A stretch of DNA of 64,000 bases, from positions 28,738 to 92,737 of the forward strand of contig JAYTTF010000303.1 of assembly GCA_043745195.1 (NCBI GenBank), written 5' to 3'. Of this stretch, positions 1-9,383 are shown piece after piece; the first letter of the stretch is position 1; each line of letters starts with the position of its first letter. The stretch comes from JANXSF01 sp043745195 (GTDB lineage: Bacteria; Acidobacteriota; Terriglobia; Bryobacterales; Bryobacteraceae). Under the pieces are notes generated by a model. The model searched no databases and had not been told where the DNA came from. It saw only the letters and a list, made by a program, of their open reading frames with translations. The position numbers and the translations under genes were made by a program.

Positions 1-1
1 C

Positions 2-1000
2 CCACGCACTACCAGTTGGGAACGTGCCGCCGACAAGTTGCGTGCCAATGACCCCAGGATTGAATCCGCACGCAATGCCGGATTCACCAGCGCCGTGACC
101 TTTCCCACAACCGGAATCTTCGCCGGCCAAGGTGCCATTGTGAATCTGGCTGGAGACAACATTTCTAAAATGATCGTCGAATCACCAGCCGGCCAATACA
201 TGACGCTCACTGGCGGTGGTGGACAAGGTGCAAGCCGCGGCTTTCCCAGCTCTGGCATGGGCGTGTTTGCCTACATTCGGCAAATCTTTATCGACCTGGA
301 TTATTACGAAAAAACGAAGACTGCCTACCAAGCCAATCCCGCCGGAAAACAGCGCCCCGCTTACGACCGTGCGCTTGAAGGCGTCAAAGAATCCGGCAGA
401 TTGCTCATGCCTGCGGGCTCCAAAGTGGAAATGGAAAGGGTCAGCCGGTTAGCCTCCGAATTGAAAATGCCATTCGTACTTTATGGTGCACAGGAAGGAT
501 ATCGCGCCACAGCCCTTTTGAAGGACATCAATGCCCAGGTTTTAGTCAGCTCCAAGTGGCCTTCGAAGCCAGCAAACGCCGACCCGGATGCAGAAGAATC
601 CTTGAAAACTTTAGAGGTGCGCGAAAATGCTCCAACAACTCCCGCAGCCTTATCCAAGGCCGGCGTGACATTTGCTTTTTACTCCGATGGCCAAACCCCC
701 GCTGAATTTCTAAAAGGCGTACGGACTTCAGTGGAACGCGGATTAACCCACGACGATGCAGTAAAAGCCCTCACCCTTTCCACCGCGAAAATATACGGAG
801 TTTCCAACAGGTTGGGCTCAATCGAAAAGGGTAAAATTGCCAACCTGGTAATAACCAAAGGTGACTTACTAATCGAAAAGCCAGCCATTCAATATGTTTT
901 CGTTGACGGTGTTCACTATATACCTTCCCCCGATGGCCCGCCCACTCCAACAACTCCAACCGGCGCTGCAGGCCGCCGACCACGCACAGGAGGCAATTAA
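2..1000 (+). CDS. Amidohydrolase-family protein, 5' end outside window
   Basis: The frame is open from the first bases, so the start lies upstream; a TTG at 38 is internal. The visible C-terminal part resembles secreted imidazolonepropionase-like amidohydrolases: it ends in the family's closing beta-sandwich signature (GSIEKGKIANLVI followed by a VFVDGVHY strand). Metal ligands expected in this half are not evident. Where active relatives have a His-containing strand this protein reads VLYGAQEGYRA, and the usual Asp region reads FAFYSDGQ. It abuts the next gene with no gap (TAA then ATG), so it is probably the first of three co-transcribed paralogues. Family assignment is firm; activity is doubtful. 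Confidence 0.8.
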   Translation, partial: PRTTSWERAADKLRANDPRIESARNAGFTSAVTFPTTGIFAGQGAIVNLAGDNISKMIVESPAGQYMTLTGGGGQGASRGFPSSGMGVFAYIRQIFIDLDYYEKTKTAYQANPAGKQRPAYDRALEGVKESGRLLMPAGSKVEMERVSRLASELKMPFVLYGAQEGYRATALLKDINAQVLVSSKWPSKPANADPDAEESLKTLEVRENAPTTPAALSKAGVTFAFYSDGQTPAEFLKGVRTSVERGLTHDDAVKALTLSTAKIYGVSNRLGSIEKGKIANLVITKGDLLIEKPAIQYVFVDGVHYIPSPDGPPTPTTPTGAAGRRPRTGGN

Positions 1001-2350
1001 ATGAAATTCGCAATCTTACTATTCACAGCGGTGTCAGCATTTGCGCAAGTCACGCTCATCCAAAACGCCACTGTCTATACCATCACCAAAGGAACCTTCA
1101 AAGGCTCGGTGTTGATTGAAGATGGCAAAATCAAACAGGTGGGTCCCAACATCACCGCGCCAGCCGGTGCACGCATAGTCGACGCTGGCGGAATGCATCT
1201 CACCCCAGGCATCATCGATGCCCATTCCCACATTGCAGTCCAAGCCGGTGGTGTGAACGAAGGCTCTGTTTCCGTTTCCTCCATGGTACGGATTGAAGAT
1301 TTTGTGGATGGGGAAAGCGTCGCCATCTATCGTGCCCTTGCAGGTGGAGTCACCACTGCAAATATTCTCCACGGCAGCGCAAACGCAATTGGCGGTCAGA
1401 ACCGTTTGATCAAAATGCGTTGGGGTAAGTCCGGTGCGGAAATGTTGTTTGCGGGTGGGCCACCGTCCATCAAATTTGCCTTAGGAGAAAATCCCAAGCG
1501 TTCCGGCAATGCCCAAGGACCACCCTCGCCTACCACGGTACTGCGCTATCCAGCCACTCGGATGGGCGTTGAAGACATCTACCGCCAAGCCTTCACCGAA
1601 GCACAGGAATATCAAAAAGCCTGGGCCGTATTCAAAGCCGGTAAAGCCGCGATGGAACCTAAACGCGATTTGCGTTTGGAGCCTCTCGTCGAAATTATGG
1701 AAGGCAAACGGCAGGTCCACTGCCACGCTTACCGTGGTGACGAAATGTTGATGATGATGCGTGTTGCGGAAGAGTTCGGTTTCCGCATTGCGACGTTTCA
1801 ACACGTTCAGGAAGGATACAAAATTGCCAAGGAAATGGCCGTTCACGGCGTTGGTGGTTCAGGCTTCAGCGATTGGTGGGCCTACAAAATGGAGGTGGTC
1901 GACGGCATCCCTTACAACATGGCAGTGATGACCAACAAAGGCGTTCTGGCAGCAGTAAATTCAGATGACGCCGGCCTCATGCGACGCTTGAACACCGAAG
2001 CTGCCAAGACCATGAAGTATGGTGGCCTCTCCGAAGAACAGGCTTTGGCGCTGATTACTATCAACCCCGCTCAACACATGAAAGTGGACGACAAGATTGG
2101 TTCTATCGAAGTGGGTAAGAGTGCCGACCTGGTGGTGTGGAACAAACATCCGCTTTCCAGTTACGCCGTGCCTCAGAAAGTATTCATTGACGGCAACCAA
2201 TATTTCGATCGTGATCAGGATGCTTCCGAAAGAATGGCCAAAGAAGCCCGCAAGAAAGCGCTCGAAGAAAAAGCTAAAACTACAGCACAGCCGCAGCAGA
2301 AGAAAGATGCCCCACCAGCAAGGAGTCCGCAATCCGATGAAGCTCGCTAA
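1001..2350 (+). CDS. Secreted metal-dependent amidohydrolase
   Basis: 449 aa with a short signal peptide (residues 1-15, MKFAILLFTAVSAFA). The fold is that of imidazolonepropionase-like amidohydrolases, which hydrolyse C-N bonds of cyclic amides or dipeptides using one or two metals. Ligands look present: DAHSH (HxH) near residue 75, HCHAYR near 240, FQHVQEG near 265 and NSDDA near 320. The C terminus carries IGSIEVGKSADLVVW and a Lys/Ala/Gln-rich tail. It is the middle of three tandem paralogues and the only one with a complete-looking metal site. ATG 1001 directly follows the upstream stop, with AGGAGG just before it. Substrate unknown. Confidence 0.87.
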   Translation: MKFAILLFTAVSAFAQVTLIQNATVYTITKGTFKGSVLIEDGKIKQVGPNITAPAGARIVDAGGMHLTPGIIDAHSHIAVQAGGVNEGSVSVSSMVRIEDFVDGESVAIYRALAGGVTTANILHGSANAIGGQNRLIKMRWGKSGAEMLFAGGPPSIKFALGENPKRSGNAQGPPSPTTVLRYPATRMGVEDIYRQAFTEAQEYQKAWAVFKAGKAAMEPKRDLRLEPLVEIMEGKRQVHCHAYRGDEMLMMMRVAEEFGFRIATFQHVQEGYKIAKEMAVHGVGGSGFSDWWAYKMEVVDGIPYNMAVMTNKGVLAAVNSDDAGLMRRLNTEAAKTMKYGGLSEEQALALITINPAQHMKVDDKIGSIEVGKSADLVVWNKHPLSSYAVPQKVFIDGNQYFDRDQDASERMAKEARKKALEEKAKTTAQPQQKKDAPPARSPQSDEAR

Positions 2351-3638
2351 CGTTCTATTCCTAACACTTCCCCTGCTGGCGCAAGAATCATTCGTGCTCC
2401 GCAACGTCACCATTCATCCTGTGACTTCCGCCGATATTGCCGGCGGTTCCATCTCAGTTGTGAATGGGAAAATCGTCGAACTGGGCACGAAAGTCACTGC
2501 GGCAAAAACCGTTAAGGTGATCGATGGCAAGGGCCTCCACGTCTACCCAGGCATGATCAATTGCGCCACTCAAATGGGCTTGAGCGAGGTCAGTTCCGTT
2601 CGCGAAACAAATGACACCAACGAGATCGGCGAATTCCTTCCGCAAGTGCGTGCGGTCATTGCCATCAATCCTGATAGCGAACACATCCCCGTCACACGTG
2701 TAAATGGAATCACCAGTTCACTGACACTACCCGCCTCCATAGCCGAAGGTGGCCGTGGAGCCGGCACCGGTCCGCAAAGCATTCTTCGTGGTCAGGCCGC
2801 CATCATTCGTATGGACGGCTGGAACTGGGAGGATATGGCTATTAGCCGCAATGCTGGTTTGCTGATGCGTTTCCCCGCAATTGTCACTCGCCGCGCAGGG
2901 CCCGGCGAATTCGCAGCAACCACCGTCATCCCTTACGCGGATGCAAAAAAACTTTACGATGCCGAATTGAAAAAAGTGGAAGAGTTCTTCGATTCCGCCA
3001 AGCGCTATCAATCGGCCAAAAACGCCAAGGCTGCAGGATTCAAACCCAATGTCCAGTTGGATGCAATGCTGCCAGTGCTCGAAGGAAAAGTGCCGCTGCT
3101 GATTCCAGCACAGCGTGAACGCACTATTCGTGACGCCATTACCTTCGCCAAGAAACAAAATGTTAAGTTGATACTGCTGGATGTTGCAAAGCCCGGCAAA
3201 GCCATCGATCTGATAAAGGAAAACAACATTTCCGTGATCGTCGGTAAGCCCACAAGCCTCCCTGAAGATGAAGACGATCCCTACGACGCCGCCTATAGCT
3301 TGCCTGGGCAATTGCACAAGGCCGGAATCAAGTTCGCTTTCGGAACCTACGATAATCAGTTCGCCCGGAACCTGCCCTATGAGGCAGCTTTCGCTGTTGC
3401 CTATGGACTTCCCTACGAAGCGGCACTAAAGGCCTTGACAATTGACGCTGCGGAAATTTTCGGCATCAGCAACGAAATTGGCTCCCTTGAAAAGGGCAAG
3501 TCCGCCGACTTTGTGGTTACCGATGGTGATCCGTTGGAAGTCCGCACACAAGTAAAAATGCTATTCATTCGCGGTAAGAACGTCACGCTCGAAACAAAAC
3601 AAACCAAGCTTTACGAAAAGTACATGAACCGCAAGTAA
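2337..3638 (+). CDS. Secreted amidohydrolase-like protein lacking metal ligands
   Basis: 433 aa. I chose ATG 2337 because AAGGAG lies 11 nt upstream and the product then begins with a signal peptide (MKLANVLFLTLPLLAQ); the frame is also open further upstream inside the previous gene. It overlaps that gene by 14 nt, implying translational coupling. The fold matches its two upstream paralogues, including GSLEKGKSADFVV at the C-terminal sandwich. The HxH motif is replaced by INCATQMGL, and the later His and Asp positions read LILLDV and FAFGTYDN. It is therefore probably a non-catalytic partner or structural subunit of the middle paralogue. A hairpin terminator follows. Confidence 0.83.
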   Translation: MKLANVLFLTLPLLAQESFVLRNVTIHPVTSADIAGGSISVVNGKIVELGTKVTAAKTVKVIDGKGLHVYPGMINCATQMGLSEVSSVRETNDTNEIGEFLPQVRAVIAINPDSEHIPVTRVNGITSSLTLPASIAEGGRGAGTGPQSILRGQAAIIRMDGWNWEDMAISRNAGLLMRFPAIVTRRAGPGEFAATTVIPYADAKKLYDAELKKVEEFFDSAKRYQSAKNAKAAGFKPNVQLDAMLPVLEGKVPLLIPAQRERTIRDAITFAKKQNVKLILLDVAKPGKAIDLIKENNISVIVGKPTSLPEDEDDPYDAAYSLPGQLHKAGIKFAFGTYDNQFARNLPYEAAFAVAYGLPYEAALKALTIDAAEIFGISNEIGSLEKGKSADFVVTDGDPLEVRTQVKMLFIRGKNVTLETKQTKLYEKYMNRK

Positions 3639-3644
3639 TGCCCA

Positions 3645-3673
3645 CCGCCCTCCAACAAGAGGGCGGATTTTCC
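3645..3673 (+). terminator. Rho-independent terminator after amidohydrolase operon
   Basis: Perfect 8-bp stem CCGCCCTC/GAGGGCGG (3645-3652 and 3659-3666) with a 6-nt loop, followed by ATTTTCC. It begins 6 nt after the last amidohydrolase stop codon. The T run is short, so strength is uncertain. There is no T run on the other strand for the convergent gene. Confidence 0.7.
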
Positions 3674-3674
3674 T

Positions 3675-4214
3675 TTACATCTTCGGTTTGCTCTCAGCTT
3701 TAGCTTTCATCTTCGCCAGACCCTTCTCAAAATCGCCGCCAATCTCTTTTTCCATATCCATAAATAACGAAGCAGCTTTACCCATTAAATCGTTATGCCC
3801 GTTCATCACCCAATTCACAGATGTGCCACTTCCCTCCGGCTTCAACAGGAAGTCCGTCTGATTCGTAGCAGCGAATGGTTTTAAAAACTCCAACTTGATC
3901 CCAACTTTTTCATTTGCCTGGCTCTCGGTAATCGTCATCCTACCCTCACCAACCTTGTCATTGCCAACCCAATAATATCCAGCCCCAACACCCGTCGCTG
4001 CGCCTTCATAGTTCTTCTTCATCGCCGGATCCAGTTCAGCCCAAGGCGACCAGGCGTCCCAGCTATGAAAGTCGTTGATAAGTGCAAACACTTCGCTTGG
4101 AGGTGCTGCTATTGTTGTTGATCGGCTTATCCGATAGGATTCTGGCCTTGTAACTATCAAGGAGAAAAGCGCTCCAAAAAGCACTACCAGCAGAATGAGA
4201 ATCTTTTTCAACAT
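3675..4214 (-). CDS. Membrane-anchored SRPBCC (polyketide cyclase-like) protein
   Basis: 179 aa. Residues 1-22 form an uncleaved signal anchor (LKKILILLVVLFGALFSLIV). The rest is a START/SRPBCC domain beginning with the typical strand SRSTTIAAPPSEVFALINDF and continuing with SWDAWSPWAELDP, a pattern common in polyketide_cyc2 proteins. These domains bind hydrophobic ligands; no catalytic residues can be assigned. The C terminus is Lys-rich. The gene is alone and convergent with the amidohydrolase operon. Function unknown beyond the fold. Confidence 0.8.
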   Translation of the reverse strand: MLKKILILLVVLFGALFSLIVTRPESYRISRSTTIAAPPSEVFALINDFHSWDAWSPWAELDPAMKKNYEGAATGVGAGYYWVGNDKVGEGRMTITESQANEKVGIKLEFLKPFAATNQTDFLLKPEGSGTSVNWVMNGHNDLMGKAASLFMDMEKEIGGDFEKGLAKMKAKAESKPKM

Positions 4215-4344
4215 GGGGTCTCAGTCTACTATTAGCTAACAGTTCCTGCAACTTTTCTTTTGTTCCAGGGTTCAGCGAAGTGGTTGCAAAGATTAAGAGA
4301 ACATCATAGAATCAGAAAGCTTCCTCCTTTGCGGACTTAAATAT

Positions 4345-6759
4345 ATGGTTAATAAAGCCCTTTCGCTAATCTTCCTTGCTCTTTCCTGTACCGCAAAATG
4401 CCTTGCCGCAGACACCAGGATCGCTGAAGTAGCCATGTCCCGCGAATCCTTGGACTTCTTTGAAGCCAAAATTCGTCCAGTACTTTCGCAGCAATGTTAC
4501 CGATGCCACTCTGCTGAATCCAAAACTGCAATGGGCGGATTTCGCCTTGATACTCGCGACGCAATTCGCGCTGGCGGCCAAACTGGTCCAGCCGTTGTTC
4601 CAGGAAAACCAGCCGCAAGCATTCTCCTAAAAGCGATTCGTCAAGAGGGTCCCAAAATGCCTCCCGGAGGCCAGTTGCCTCCAGATGTCGTCAGCAATTT
4701 TGAAAAGTGGATCGCCATGGGTGCTCCCGATCCTCGCGAAGCGGAAAAAGTGGAATGGAAAGTTTCCAATATCGACGTGAAGAAGGGCCGCGAATTTTGG
4801 GCGTTTCAACCCGTCAAAAAACCCGCAGTTCCCACCGTCAAAAACAGTTGGGCCAAAACCGATATTGACCGAATCGTCTTTGAGAATTTCAAGACCAAAC
4901 GTGTTTCCCCAGTTGCCGATGCGGATCGCCGCTCGTTGATTCGGCGCGCCACCATTGACCTAACCGGCTTGCCCCCAACCACCGAAGAAGTGGAAGCCTT
5001 CGTTGCCGATAAAAGTCCAAAAGCCTTTGCTACCGTGCTCGATCGATTGCTCGCCAGTCCACGATTCGGCGAACGCTGGGGCCGTCACTGGCTCGATGTT
5101 GCCAGGTTTGCCGAATCCAATGGCCGCACTCGCAACTACCGTTTTCCCTACGCCTACAAATATCGCGATTACGTCATCGAAGCATTCAATCACGACAAGC
5201 CCTATGACGTCTTCTTAAAGGAACAGTTAGCAGGCGATCTGTTGCCCTTTGAAAGTGATGCGCAGAAGAAAGAACAAATCATTGCTACAGGGTTTTTAGC
5301 CTTAGGTGCGCACGACCTCAACGAACAGGATGTAGCCCAGTATCAAATGGACGTCGCCGATGAACAGATCAATGTTTTGACAAGGTCGGTCATGGGTCTA
5401 ACGGTTGGTTGCGCGCGCTGCCACGATCATAAGTTCGACCCCATTCCAACAACTAATTATTACGCTATGGCCGGAATTTTCCGCTCCACCGAATTGAAAA
5501 CCGGACTGGAACGGCGGCCAAAAAATCGCGTCAGTTATTTCCAGGAAGAACGGCTCATCACACTCCCTGAAGAAACCAGATCTCAGCCAACCGCTGAAGA
5601 AATTACGAAGCGCGCCGAACTGATGGAGAAGAAGTCCGAAGCAGAACGCCGTTTGCTCCAAGTCCAACGCAGACAGGAAATCGACAAGGTCCCCGCAGTT
5701 CTTGCGGAAATTCGCAGCATCGACACGCAACTCGAAAAACTTCCCCCAACCGCTGATTTCGCAATGGGTGCCGCCGAATCGAAAACTATGCTTCATTGCA
5801 AAGTGAACCTGCGCGGCGATCCTCACAAACTTGGGCCGCAAGTGCCCCGCGGCTTCGTAGAAGTAGCCACCCCCGATAGCATGCAAGTACCGCCCATTGG
5901 TGAAAGTCAAAGTGGTAGGCTGCAACTGGCTCAATGGCTGACGGACAAGCAAAATCCACTTACTTCGCGCGTCATGGCAAATCGCATGTGGTACCAACTC
6001 TTCGGCCGGGGCATTGTCCGGACGGTGGACAATTTCGGAAAGATGGGTGAGATGCCATCCAACCAAAAGCTGCTCGATTTCTTAGCCGCCCGCTTCATGG
6101 AAAACGGTTGGTCCGTGAAGAAGAGTCTCCGGGAAATCATGCTCAGCCGGGTCTACCAATTGGGCGCAGAATACAATGAGAGCAACTTCAACAAGGATCC
6201 TGAAAACGCATCTTACTGGCGCATGAACCGCCGTCGTTTGGAAGCGGAGGCCGTACGCGATTCCATGTTGATGATCGCTGGCAATCTGAACCTGACGCCG
6301 CCAAAGGATACACCCGTGTCTCATTTACCGAAGCAGACCCCGCTCAACGTACGTTTCGGAAAGTTGGTAACCCGCTTTGAAAACAGCGCCAACTACCGCA
6401 GCGTTTACATGCCCATTCTGCGCGGCTATGTCCCTGGAATGTTCAGCGCATTCGATTTTCCAGAGCCTAGCGAAACCAAGGGTCTGCGCGATATTACCAC
6501 AGTGGCCCCTCAGGCGCTTTACCTAATGAACAGTCCATTTGTTCTGGAACAAGCGAAAAGCGCCGCCAAGCATTTGCTTGAAAAACCGATGGATGATGCA
6601 AAGCGCGTAGACGTCGCTTTTGGCCAAGTGTACGGACGTGCCCCAACAACGGCAGAATCAAAAAATGCCTTAAATTTTGTACATTCAACAGCAGACAAAT
6701 CGTGGGCAAGGCTGTACCAAGCCTTATTCGCCAGTGCGGAGTTTTTGAATCGGACTTAA
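4345..6759 (+). CDS. Secreted cytochrome-PSD1 protein (PSCyt1-DUF1549-DUF1553)
   Basis: 804 aa with an N-terminal signal peptide (through about residue 22, CLAA). An N-terminal c-type haem domain has CYRCH at about residue 52. DUF1549 follows (about 175-385), with DRRSLIRRATIDLTGLPPT, the GERWGRHWLDVARFAESNG block and a second CARCHDHKFDPI haem-like motif. DUF1553 occupies roughly residues 515-770 (LAQWLTDKQNPLTSRVMANRMW). This family is abundant in Planctomycetes, Verrucomicrobia and Solibacteres and is nearly always followed by a DUF1501 gene, as here 12 nt downstream. Its biochemical role is not established; extracytoplasmic oxidation is an inference from the haem motifs. Confidence 0.9.
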   Translation: MVNKALSLIFLALSCTAKCLAADTRIAEVAMSRESLDFFEAKIRPVLSQQCYRCHSAESKTAMGGFRLDTRDAIRAGGQTGPAVVPGKPAASILLKAIRQEGPKMPPGGQLPPDVVSNFEKWIAMGAPDPREAEKVEWKVSNIDVKKGREFWAFQPVKKPAVPTVKNSWAKTDIDRIVFENFKTKRVSPVADADRRSLIRRATIDLTGLPPTTEEVEAFVADKSPKAFATVLDRLLASPRFGERWGRHWLDVARFAESNGRTRNYRFPYAYKYRDYVIEAFNHDKPYDVFLKEQLAGDLLPFESDAQKKEQIIATGFLALGAHDLNEQDVAQYQMDVADEQINVLTRSVMGLTVGCARCHDHKFDPIPTTNYYAMAGIFRSTELKTGLERRPKNRVSYFQEERLITLPEETRSQPTAEEITKRAELMEKKSEAERRLLQVQRRQEIDKVPAVLAEIRSIDTQLEKLPPTADFAMGAAESKTMLHCKVNLRGDPHKLGPQVPRGFVEVATPDSMQVPPIGESQSGRLQLAQWLTDKQNPLTSRVMANRMWYQLFGRGIVRTVDNFGKMGEMPSNQKLLDFLAARFMENGWSVKKSLREIMLSRVYQLGAEYNESNFNKDPENASYWRMNRRRLEAEAVRDSMLMIAGNLNLTPPKDTPVSHLPKQTPLNVRFGKLVTRFENSANYRSVYMPILRGYVPGMFSAFDFPEPSETKGLRDITTVAPQALYLMNSPFVLEQAKSAAKHLLEKPMDDAKRVDVAFGQVYGRAPTTAESKNALNFVHSTADKSWARLYQALFASAEFLNRT

Positions 6760-6771
6760 AGGAAGCAAGCC

Positions 6772-8154
6772 ATGAACAACAACAGAATTCAACTCCCCAC
6801 TCGCCGCGACATGCTTCGCAGCACTTCCTGCGGATTCGGCTACATGGCATTGGCAGGCCTTACTACGGCTAGCGCGGCCACCACATATACCAACCCCTTG
6901 GCACCGCGCGCCCCTCACTTTCCTGCAAAAGTGAAACGCGTCATCTTCCTATACATGGCCGGCGCACCCAGCCAGTGGGAAACTTTCGACTACAGCTCAG
7001 AACTGGAAAAAGCCGGCGAAAAAGAGGCAACGGTTGAAACCAACGGCGGCGGCAAGCGCAACGGCAAACTGATGGCCCCTCGTTATAAATTTGAACCACG
7101 CGGCCAAAGTGGTCTCCCAATTTCCGATCGATTCCCCCACCTAGCAAAGCACGCCGATTCCCTTTGCATCCTCAACGGCATGCACACCGATAGCGCCGCG
7201 CATCCACAGGCAAGCATTTTCCTGCATACCGGCAGCTTTACATTCGTCCGTCCATCCATGGGTTCGTGGAGCTTGTATGGCTTAGGAACTGAGAACCAGA
7301 ACATGCCCGGGTTCATCACCATTAATCCGCCGAATACCGGAGGAGCACAGAATTACGGGTCCGCTTTTTTACCCGCGCCCTACCAGGGAACGCCAGTCAC
7401 CATTGGCGACGACATGGTTCCCAACATCAAGAATCCGGAAATGAACGCCGCAGATCAGCGCAAGCAATTGGACTTCCTGCAAACCCTCAACAACGCCTAC
7501 AAGAACAAGGCCAAGGTAGACGGTGAATTGGAAGGAGTCATCCAATCCTACGAATTGGCCTTCCGCATGCAAAGTTCCGTTCCTGGCATCATCGGCATCG
7601 ATAAGGAGCCTGACGCCATCAAGGAAATGTACGGACTCAACGATGCCTCCACCAAAACCTTCGGTACCCAATGCCTGCTTGCCCGTCGCTTGGCTGAATC
7701 CGGAGTTCGTTTTATTGAATTAGGCAACGACGGTTGGGATCACCATAACAATCTGACCCAGCGTATGGCCGCAAACACCAAAGCCATTGATCAACCCATC
7801 GCCGCTCTATTTACCGATTTGAAGCAGCGCGGATTGTGGGATGACACCTTGATAGTCTGGGGCGGTGAATTCGGACGCACTCCCCTTGGACAAAACGGCG
7901 ATGGACGCCAGCACAACTCCCGCGGCTTCAGCATGTGGTTAGCCGGCGGCGGAATCAAAGGCGGAATGCGCTACGGAGCCTGCGACCCAGCATCCGGCGC
8001 AGCAGTAGCCGACAAAGTTCACCTGCACGACCTGCACGCAACGATGCTCCACTTAATGGGCCTGAAGCACGACAAATTAACCTACCGCTACGCCGGCCGC
8101 GACTTCCGCTTGACCGATGTTTATGGGCGGGTAGTGAAAGAGATTTTGAGTTAA
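6772..8154 (+). CDS. DUF1501 protein, Tat-exported, sulfatase-like fold
   Basis: 460 aa. A twin-arginine signal is visible (RRDMLRSTSCGFGYMALAGL, residues 11-30). The DUF1501 domain fills the rest, with the typical blocks FLYMAGAPSQWETFDY, APRYKFEPRGQSGLPISDRFP and WGGEFGRTP. These proteins belong to the alkaline-phosphatase/sulfatase superfamily in overall pattern, but no enzymatic activity is established. It starts 12 nt after the DUF1553 partner, preceded by GGAAG, so the two are co-transcribed. The Tat signal implies folding with cofactor in the cytoplasm before export. Confidence 0.9.
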   Translation: MNNNRIQLPTRRDMLRSTSCGFGYMALAGLTTASAATTYTNPLAPRAPHFPAKVKRVIFLYMAGAPSQWETFDYSSELEKAGEKEATVETNGGGKRNGKLMAPRYKFEPRGQSGLPISDRFPHLAKHADSLCILNGMHTDSAAHPQASIFLHTGSFTFVRPSMGSWSLYGLGTENQNMPGFITINPPNTGGAQNYGSAFLPAPYQGTPVTIGDDMVPNIKNPEMNAADQRKQLDFLQTLNNAYKNKAKVDGELEGVIQSYELAFRMQSSVPGIIGIDKEPDAIKEMYGLNDASTKTFGTQCLLARRLAESGVRFIELGNDGWDHHNNLTQRMAANTKAIDQPIAALFTDLKQRGLWDDTLIVWGGEFGRTPLGQNGDGRQHNSRGFSMWLAGGGIKGGMRYGACDPASGAAVADKVHLHDLHATMLHLMGLKHDKLTYRYAGRDFRLTDVYGRVVKEILS

Positions 8155-8645
8155 TGCGGTTTAAGGCCTGAATTTGAAAATCGAAGCCAATTTGCCCTTT
8201 TCACGCAATCAGAAAAGAGCGAGTCACCGCACATAGTAAACTCAATTTGCCCTTTTTTCAGCGTCTTACAAAAACCAACAGGCAGCGTTTCTGAAACCCA
8301 TGAGACTCTTTAACCAGGAAGACAAATTGCTGGCCAGCAACTTCCCAAAACATTGAGTCCTCGAGGCGATTGAATCCTCTGGCGTTCTAAATGGAATCTG
8401 AATCCGAAACACGGCTTTGAGCACCGTGAATAGGAGCTGTAAAAAGCAGGCTGTTAAGTGGTTGGCAGCCCAGAAGGTGAAATGAGGAGCGCCAGTCGGA
8501 ATACACTTTGCGTTTGTCCGTTCGCGATGCCGTAGTCTGTCCGCTAGCCGCTGAAAAGCGCTGAAAAGCCACTTCAGTGGTGGTCTGATCCAATTCCCGT
8601 TACAATAGAGGTTCCCACTCAAGTGAGAAGAAACGGAAACATTGG
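8155..8645 (+). other. 491-bp intergenic region before cysH
   Basis: No convincing gene on either strand. It contains two direct copies of CAATTTGCCCTTTT (about 8188 and 8245) and a tandem GCTGAAAAGC (about 8550-8569). TACAAT at 8601-8606 could be a -10 box for the cysH operon, but no good -35 is placed 16-18 nt upstream. No riboswitch fold was recognised. Confidence 0.4.
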
Positions 8646-9383
8646 ATGAATTTTCCATCGGAAGTTCAGAGTTTTGAACCAGAGCAACTCCTGTCCTGGG
8701 CCATGAAAGAATTTGGTGATCGATTTGTTGTAGTGACCAGCTTTCAAAAAGAAGGAATGGTGCTGGTCGATATGGCCATTCGCATCAATCCCAAAGCCCG
8801 CATTCTAACCATCGATACAGGTCGCATGCCTGAAGAAACGTACGCCATGTTGGAAACCGTGCGGCAACACTACGGCATCCACGTGGATGTGCTTACTCCG
8901 GATTCAACGGAAGCTTCACGCTTAATCACGGAACATGGGCCGAACCTGTTTCGTCAGTCAGGTGCCATGCGTAAGCTCTGTTGCGAAGTCCGCAAGGTTC
9001 GGCCTCTAGCGAAGAAAATGGCCGAGTTCGATGCGTTCGCAGTCGGTCTGCGGCGAGGGCAATCGGATGAGCGCTCCGCCGTCGACAAGGTCGCCCCTGA
9101 TGGCCCTCGTTTGAAATTAAGTCCGCTCGCTGAATGGACAGCCGGACAGATTGAGACTTACTTGAATGCTCATCAGGTGCCAGTTCATCCGCTCTATGCG
9201 CATGGCTATGCCACCATTGGATGCGGTTGTTGCACGCGCCCGATCGCACCAGGCGAAGCATTGCGAGCAGGTCGTTGGTGGTGGGAAAACGAGGGCGACA
9301 AAGAGTGCGGATTGCACGCCACCCCAAAAGGTCAACTGAAGCGCGAGTTGGATGTGCTGCTTGAGGAGATCATCGCAAGTTGA
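8646..9383 (+). CDS. cysH: Adenylylsulfate (APS) reductase, 4Fe-4S type
   Basis: 245 aa, typical CysH length. The N-terminal adenine-nucleotide alpha-hydrolase fold includes VVTSFQKEGMV (residues 29-39) and the TIDTGRMPEETY loop. It has the cysteines that bind a 4Fe-4S cluster in APS reductases: C112-C113 and C193-x-x-C196 (GCGCC). The catalytic cysteine lies in the C-terminal ECGLH motif (C221). The cluster indicates use of APS, releasing sulfite and AMP with thioredoxin as donor, rather than PAPS. It is first in an operon with cysC and a PHP phosphatase; its TGA overlaps the TTG start of cysC. Some cluster-containing reductases accept both substrates, so PAPS use cannot be excluded. Confidence 0.92.
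   Translation: MNFPSEVQSFEPEQLLSWAMKEFGDRFVVVTSFQKEGMVLVDMAIRINPKARILTIDTGRMPEETYAMLETVRQHYGIHVDVLTPDSTEASRLITEHGPNLFRQSGAMRKLCCEVRKVRPLAKKMAEFDAFAVGLRRGQSDERSAVDKVAPDGPRLKLSPLAEWTAGQIETYLNAHQVPVHPLYAHGYATIGCGCCTRPIAPGEALRAGRWWWENEGDKECGLHATPKGQLKRELDVLLEEIIAS

Noticed and set aside
8155..8645. SAM or other sulfur riboswitch before cysH
   Set aside because: No conserved aptamer core or expression platform could be recognised in the leader; only short direct repeats are visible.
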